Positions 7,411-9,242 of a stretch of DNA of 9,242 bases are shown here, piece after piece. Made by a program: the position numbers and the translations under genes. The notes under the pieces are model-generated. The model ran no database searches, was not told the DNA's origin, and worked only from the letters and a program-made list of their open reading frames with translations. Numbering within the stretch: position 1 is the first letter of the stretch; each line of letters opens with the position of its first letter. This stretch comes from an uncultured Chloroflexota bacterium (GTDB lineage: Bacteria > Chloroflexota > Anaerolineae > Aggregatilineales > Phototrophicaceae): the NCBI GenBank assembly GCA_937870805.1, contig CALMZT010000638.1:1-9242 (forward strand). Direction: 5' to 3'.

Positions 7411-7496
7411 GTAAGTGATAACATATTGCCCTGACACACGATTGTAGGGGCGCAACTCGTAAGTGAAGCGACTGCGCCCTCAAACTCATCACTTAC
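7411..7496. repeat. Nested inverted repeat upstream of iolB
   Basis: Outer arms GTAAGTGAT (7411-7419) and ATCACTTAC (7488-7496) are a perfect 9-bp inverted repeat. Inside them GGGCGCA (7448-7454) and TGCGCCC (7473-7479) form a perfect 7-bp inverted repeat. The 18-base inner loop carries a third copy of GTAAGTGA (7459-7466). The segment begins 48 bases upstream of the iolB ATG. It could be a folded leader RNA, a regulator-binding region or a small dispersed element. The GTAGGGGCGCA sequence resembles short intergenic repeats I associate with some bacterial genomes, but I cannot confirm copies elsewhere. Confidence 0.55.
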
Positions 7497-7853
7497 TGAT
7501 TAACCACCTGCGGCTAAGCATCACTGCTCACGATATTAGCAATTCACTGGCTGATTTTCTACAAATTGCCTTCACAATTTCATTCCGCATTAAAGTGTCA
7601 AAAGGAACTCAAATGCGTCCTGTTTTGTGATATAGGTAAGGATGACACATCGGTTTACACTGCACTTTAAAAACATGAGGGTGAAGCGATCAGTTTTGCC
7701 GTTTTTTCACACGCAAAAGGCAACGAGCGTACTTACAAATGCCAAGAAAAGCTCACCGTTCATTTTTGTTACGGCGACTCATGTGCTCACCGCCGCCGTC
7801 ATTAGCTGTTATACGGCGCCTAGCGTGCCTGTGCTCGCCATAAAAAATTTCTA

Positions 7854-7872
7854 TGTCATTCCGGCAATGACA
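7854..7872. repeat. Small perfect hairpin; weak terminator candidate
   Basis: TGTCATT and AATGACA form a 7-bp perfect stem around CCGGC. On the minus strand a T6 run (7847-7842) begins 6 bases after the stem. This is too far for a textbook intrinsic terminator, but it lies about 200 bp behind the glycosyltransferase stop where an end of transcription is expected. The motif could equally be a dispersed intergenic repeat. Confidence 0.35.
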
Positions 7873-7899
7873 AGGGACGTTTTATCGCTTCGCATTTTA

Positions 7900-7927
7900 C
7901 TGAAAACTGTCAACTGAAAACTGTAGA
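7900..7927 (+). repeat. Tandem duplication of a 14-bp unit
   Basis: Two adjacent 14-bp units, CTGAAAACTGTCAA and CTGAAAACTGTAGA, share their first 11 bases and differ at two of the last three. It is a short direct repeat in noncoding DNA with no assigned function. Confidence 0.6.
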
Positions 7928-8078
7928 CTCCCATCGCCACCGCAACCAAAATGAAAATATTCTTTACTTTTTAAGCTCATAGTGGAACGCCGCGAACTCA
8001 ATTGGCTGCCCACTAACGTACCATTCTCAGCCACAACACGTTCCACACAGGACACAAATAGAACCGTTTACTACCCCT

Positions 8079-9242
8079 TTATCGCCGTTTTGGTGCCACC
8101 TGTGCAAAGACTTGCTCATAGCGTGCCAGCAGAACCCGCCGCGTATACTGCTGGACAAAGGTCTCGCGTCCCCGCTGTCCCATCGCCTCACGTTCCGCAG
8201 GCGTCATTGAGTATAAGGTTTTGACCACCTCGACTAAGGCAGATGGGTTCTCCGAGTCATAAAACAACCCTGCGCCCGCATCACGCACAACATCTGCCCC
8301 GTCTCCCGCTACGCCGCATAAGATCGGACGCCCACAGGCAAGGTAGGTAAGGGTTTTCGATGGAATCGTGATATGAAACAGCGGATCATTGCGCAACTGA
8401 ACCAATGCTGCGTCTGCCCACGCGAGGAAATGGGGTATTTTCTCGGCAGGCTGCTGTGGAATAAAGCGAACGTTTGGTAAATCCGCCGCCTGTGCTTTAA
8501 GCTCTGGTAAGCGGATGCCATCGCCAATAAAGACAAACTGGATTTCAGGCTTATCTTTGAGCAGCTTCGCCGCTTCGATCACGTAATGCAAAGCTTGGGC
8601 TGCTCCCATATTCCCTGTGAACATCACGTTAAAGCGTTCCGACAAGCCGTGCTCATCCCCTGGCATTTGGTCACGGGGAACTGGTCGATATATGTCCTCG
8701 TCCGCCCAGTTTGGAATCACATGAATTTTTTCTTCGCGCACTCCTTTGGCGATCAAATTGCGTTTAAAGCCCGGAGAAATCACGATAATGGCGTTTGCCC
8801 GACTATAGATCCATTTCGCTACTTTGCCAGCCAAAGACAACGCGGTCTTGTTCGAAACCATCCCTGTACTGGCAAGTGTTTCGGGCCACATATCCTGAAT
8901 CTCGTAGATAAATGGGATGCCTCGCAGCAGACCAATCCACCATGCCGCGATGCCAATTGTCAGCGGCGGATGGTAAACCCACATCAAATCAGCTTTTCGA
9001 CACAGCCATGTCCCAATTAACGAGGCTGACGTTGCAAAGCTCATATAATTCAGTATCCGCTTCAAACCTGAACGACTATGATTGGCGTAGAGCGGTACGC
9101 GAATGACAGGTACACCTTCAAGGTTTTCGCGTAACCAGATTTGTTGACGATAGCCGGGATAAATTTGCCCTGAAGGGTAGTTCGGAAAACCTGTCAGGAC
9201 TTCGACCTCATAACCTCTCTGGATAAGTTCTCTGGCTAAGGG
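8079..9242 (-). CDS. Glycosyltransferase family 4, WcaI/WbuB-like (N-terminus beyond window)
   Basis: A GT-B fold glycosyltransferase expected to transfer a nucleotide-activated sugar during assembly of an envelope or exopolysaccharide, at the cytoplasmic face of the membrane. The frame is open to the right edge (387 visible residues), so internal starts should not be used; family members are about 400-415 residues, so only about the first 25 are missing. Visible motifs (numbered from the edge): TGFPNYPSGQIYPGYR at 17-32, typical of the WcaI/WbuB branch; DMWPETLASTG at 117-127; GNMGAAQ at 210-216, opening the C-terminal sugar-nucleotide domain; and PSKTLTYLACGRP at 294-306 followed by GDGADVV at 313-319. 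The usual GT4 EX7E pattern is not obvious there; that branch commonly has a PSK(T)xxYxAxGRP variant. No neighbouring polysaccharide genes are visible; the 715-bp gap argues against co-transcription with iolB. Donor and acceptor are unknown. Confidence 0.92.
   Translation of the reverse strand, partial: PLARELIQRGYEVEVLTGFPNYPSGQIYPGYRQQIWLRENLEGVPVIRVPLYANHSRSGLKRILNYMSFATSASLIGTWLCRKADLMWVYHPPLTIGIAAWWIGLLRGIPFIYEIQDMWPETLASTGMVSNKTALSLAGKVAKWIYSRANAIIVISPGFKRNLIAKGVREEKIHVIPNWADEDIYRPVPRDQMPGDEHGLSERFNVMFTGNMGAAQALHYVIEAAKLLKDKPEIQFVFIGDGIRLPELKAQAADLPNVRFIPQQPAEKIPHFLAWADAALVQLRNDPLFHITIPSKTLTYLACGRPILCGVAGDGADVVRDAGAGLFYDSENPSALVEVVKTLYSMTPAEREAMGQRGRETFVQQYTRRVLLARYEQVFAQVAPKRR

Larger units (their letters stand above)
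7364..8078. other. 715-bp intergenic region without a convincing gene
   Basis: No frame on either strand shows a recognisable protein. The region is more AT-rich than its flanks. It contains the nested inverted repeat at 7411-7496, a small perfect hairpin at 7854-7872 and a tandem 14-bp duplication at 7900-7927. It separates the glycosyltransferase from iolB, so it should hold the end of the glycosyltransferase transcript and the iolB promoter. Candidates on the minus strand are TTGACC at 7407-7402 with TAAAAA at 7386-7381 (spacing only 15), and a lone TTGACA at 7601-7596 without a good -10. Neither is convincing. Confidence 0.6.

Noticed and set aside
7596..7601. A perfect TTGACA -35 hexamer on the minus strand upstream of iolB
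   Set aside because: No hexamer resembling TATAAT occurs at 15-18 bases from it.
7642..7917. A 91-codon plus-strand reading frame with a GGTAAGG ribosome-like site
   Set aside because: Its translation resembles no family I know, it runs through the hairpin at 7854-7872 and ends in the tandem CTGAAAACTGT repeat, and it is the only plus-strand candidate in a minus-strand region.
8079..9065. Starting the glycosyltransferase at the TTG at 9065
   Set aside because: The same frame continues to 9242 with the conserved TGFPNYPSG...YPGYR motif, so the gene is simply cut by the window edge.

Overview
The window reads as bacterial chromosome of roughly 50% GC, with every recognisable gene on the minus strand. 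The proteins (an 850-aa-class FtsX permease, a WcaI/WbuB-type glycosyltransferase, a PYROXD2-like flavoprotein, formate-THF ligase, IolB next to a LacD-type aldolase relic) resemble those I associate with Chloroflexota such as Anaerolineae. That assignment is an inference from protein style, not from a marker gene.

Layout, in the direction of transcription (right to left). (1) 9242-8079: a family-4 glycosyltransferase that enters from outside the window and lacks only its first few tens of residues. (2) 8078-7364: 715 bp with no convincing gene, holding a nested inverted repeat, a small hairpin and a 14-bp tandem duplication. (3) 7363-6536: intact iolB (5-deoxy-glucuronate isomerase, inositol catabolism). 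(4) 6539-6194: the C-terminal half of a LacD/DeoC-type class I aldolase, broken by a missing 5' half, a one-base frameshift and an in-gene deletion; it abuts the iolB stop. (5) 6100-4400: fhs, formate-tetrahydrofolate ligase. (6) 4389-2815: a CrtI/PYROXD2-like FAD oxidoreductase, 10 bp behind fhs and apparently starting at TTG. (7) 2727-1954 and 1944-1: an ABC exporter ATPase and its FtsX-type permease, 9 bp apart; the permease runs off the left edge.

How the genes work together: the ATPase and permease form one MacB/LolCDE-class complex and are clearly one unit. fhs and the flavoprotein are spaced as a translationally coupled pair, feeding formate into the folate one-carbon pool beside an oxidoreductase of unknown substrate. 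iolB stands alone among intact genes; the relic behind it suggests an ancestral iolB-aldolase unit that has lost its second gene. I found no RNA genes, CRISPR array, insertion sequence or defence system, and no clear case for a wholly new system. The most notable features are the decaying aldolase, the TTG start with a competing out-of-frame ATG, and the structured intergenic DNA upstream of iolB.
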